Assembly: GCA_003449615.1 (NCBI GenBank)
Contig: DMHA01000173.1
Coordinates: forward strand, 321 to 7,436
Length of the DNA: 7,116 bases
Direction of reading: 5' to 3'
DNA from: Flavobacterium sp.
GTDB lineage: Bacteria > Bacteroidota > Bacteroidia > Flavobacteriales > Flavobacteriaceae
Positions 6,512 to 7,116 of this stretch are shown here, piece after piece. Made by a program: the position numbers and the translations under genes. Positions within the stretch are counted from its first letter, which is position 1. Each line of letters begins with the position of its first letter. The notes under the pieces are model-generated. The model saw only the letters and a program-made list of their open reading frames with translations. It did not search any database and was not told the DNA's origin.

Positions 6512-6958
6512 ATGAAAATTCATTGGAAAATAAAGCCTTTCGAAGCCCTTTCGCCAAACGAGCTTTATGATATTTTGAGATTGAGAAGCGAAATTTTTGT
6601 GGTCGAACAAAATTGTGTTTACCTTGATTTGGACGGAAAAGATAAACTAGCCTTGCATCTTTTTGGAGAATTAGAGGGCAAGATTGTGGCGTATTCTAGA
6701 CTTTTCAAACCAGGCATTACGTTTGAGAATGCCTCGATAGGAAGAGTAGTTGTTGATGCCAATTATCGCCACAAAAAATGGGGTCACGAATTGATGCGTG
6801 TGGCAATTGCTGAAATTCAATTGCATTTTGGCGAAAGCAAAATTACCATTGGAGCCCAATTGTACCTGAAAAAATTCTACGAAAGTCATGGTTTTGTACA
6901 AACCAGCGAAATGTACCTGGAAGATGATATTCCGCATATTGAGATGAAACGCGAATGA
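6512..6958 (+). CDS. ElaA-type GNAT family N-acetyltransferase
   Basis: This 148-residue cytoplasmic protein fits a single GNAT domain and should transfer acetyl from acetyl-CoA to an amine; the acceptor is unknown. It matches the ElaA subfamily closely: LYDILRLRSEIFVVEQNC (18-35) with Y-x-D-x-DG (37-42), HLFGE (49-53), AYSRLFKPG (60-68), IGRVVVDANYR (76-86), AQLYLKKFYESHGF (115-128) and the C-terminal EDDIPHIEM (137-145). In the acetyl-CoA loop (R86-HKKWG) the first glycine of the R/Q-x-x-G-x-G/A motif is Lys (K89), while R86 and G91 are kept. Length is normal and the gene is complete, with stop TGA. It begins ten bases after the DUF4837 stop, so the two probably form an operon, though nothing in the sequence links their functions. 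I leave the symbol blank because elaA is used loosely outside enterics. Confidence 0.9.
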   Translation: MKIHWKIKPFEALSPNELYDILRLRSEIFVVEQNCVYLDLDGKDKLALHLFGELEGKIVAYSRLFKPGITFENASIGRVVVDANYRHKKWGHELMRVAIAEIQLHFGESKITIGAQLYLKKFYESHGFVQTSEMYLEDDIPHIEMKRE

Positions 6959-7116
6959 CAATAGTTCCTGACACACGAGGGTATGATTATGGTGTTTCAC
7001 CTGCTTGTAGGCAGGACAGGTCTGATCAATAAAAAAGGTTTAATAGGTAAAAACAGTTGGTAAAAATCAGCTCTGCGAAGTTAGAATAAGTCGTAACCAC
7101 AAAATATATTCCTGAG
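6959..7116. other. 3'-terminal noncoding stretch with a short hairpin
   Basis: No gene is supported here. It is somewhat richer in GC than the other intergenic regions. CCTGC (7000-7004) can pair with GCAGG (7011-7015) over a six-base loop, and ACCTG (6999-7003) can alternatively pair with CAGGT (7017-7021). Neither strand has a T tract after the stem, so it is a weak terminator candidate at best. It may be a decayed copy of an intergenic repeat. The inverted 17-mer copy lies at 7039-7055. Confidence 0.5.
7039..7055 (-). repeat. 17-bp repeat copy B (inverted copy of 3218-3234)
   Basis: TTTAATAGGTAAAAACA on the plus strand is the exact reverse complement of 3218-3234. Read on the minus strand it continues differently beyond the 17 bases and does not complete a TAnnTTTG box. 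It is therefore not simply a second copy of the transglycosylase promoter. Confidence 0.5.

Noticed and set aside
6999..7021. Intrinsic terminator for the DUF4837-GNAT operon
   Set aside because: The stem is only five base pairs and no T tract follows on either strand, so it is kept only as a hairpin within the noncoding tail.
6983..7063. 26-codon open frame after the GNAT gene
   Set aside because: It is short, has no ribosome binding site, spans the weak hairpin, and its peptide has no recognisable features.

Overview
The window looks like core chromosome of a low-GC Bacteroidota, most likely a Flavobacteriaceae member close to Flavobacterium. The evidence is the AT-rich composition with A/T-ending codons, TAnnTTTG-type -7 promoter boxes, start codons mostly without Shine-Dalgarno sequences, a DUF4837 lipoprotein (a family I know from Bacteroidota), and the style of the delta-prime and DoxX-like proteins. 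The genus is inferred from memory of these families, not from a search.

Layout: positions 38-205 hold a 28-unit degenerate hexanucleotide array. It begins six bases beyond the stop of a minus-strand pair, holB (DNA polymerase III delta-prime, 600-1748) followed four bases later by a small DoxX-like four-helix membrane protein (212-595). A 246-bp divergent intergenic region (1749-1994) separates this pair from the plus-strand genes and carries a candidate -7 box for each direction. On the plus strand come pgk (phosphoglycerate kinase, 1995-3182), a secreted MltD-like lytic transglycosylase with four LysM repeats (3290-5317), a DUF4837 lipoprotein (5524-6501) and an ElaA-type GNAT acetyltransferase (6512-6958). 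The last 158 bases hold no gene I can support.

The genes are mainly housekeeping: clamp loading in replication, glycolysis, peptidoglycan remodelling, an envelope lipoprotein and a small acetyltransferase. I see at least three transcription units: holB-doxX (minus), pgk with or without the transglycosylase, and DUF4837-GNAT. The last unit follows a perfect 33-bp palindrome that is probably the transglycosylase terminator.

I found no new defence, mobile or biosynthetic system. The most interesting material is noncoding: the strictly phased hexamer array, the 33-bp palindrome, a 12-bp inverted repeat overlapping the transglycosylase promoter, and a 17-bp sequence shared in inverted orientation by two intergenic regions.
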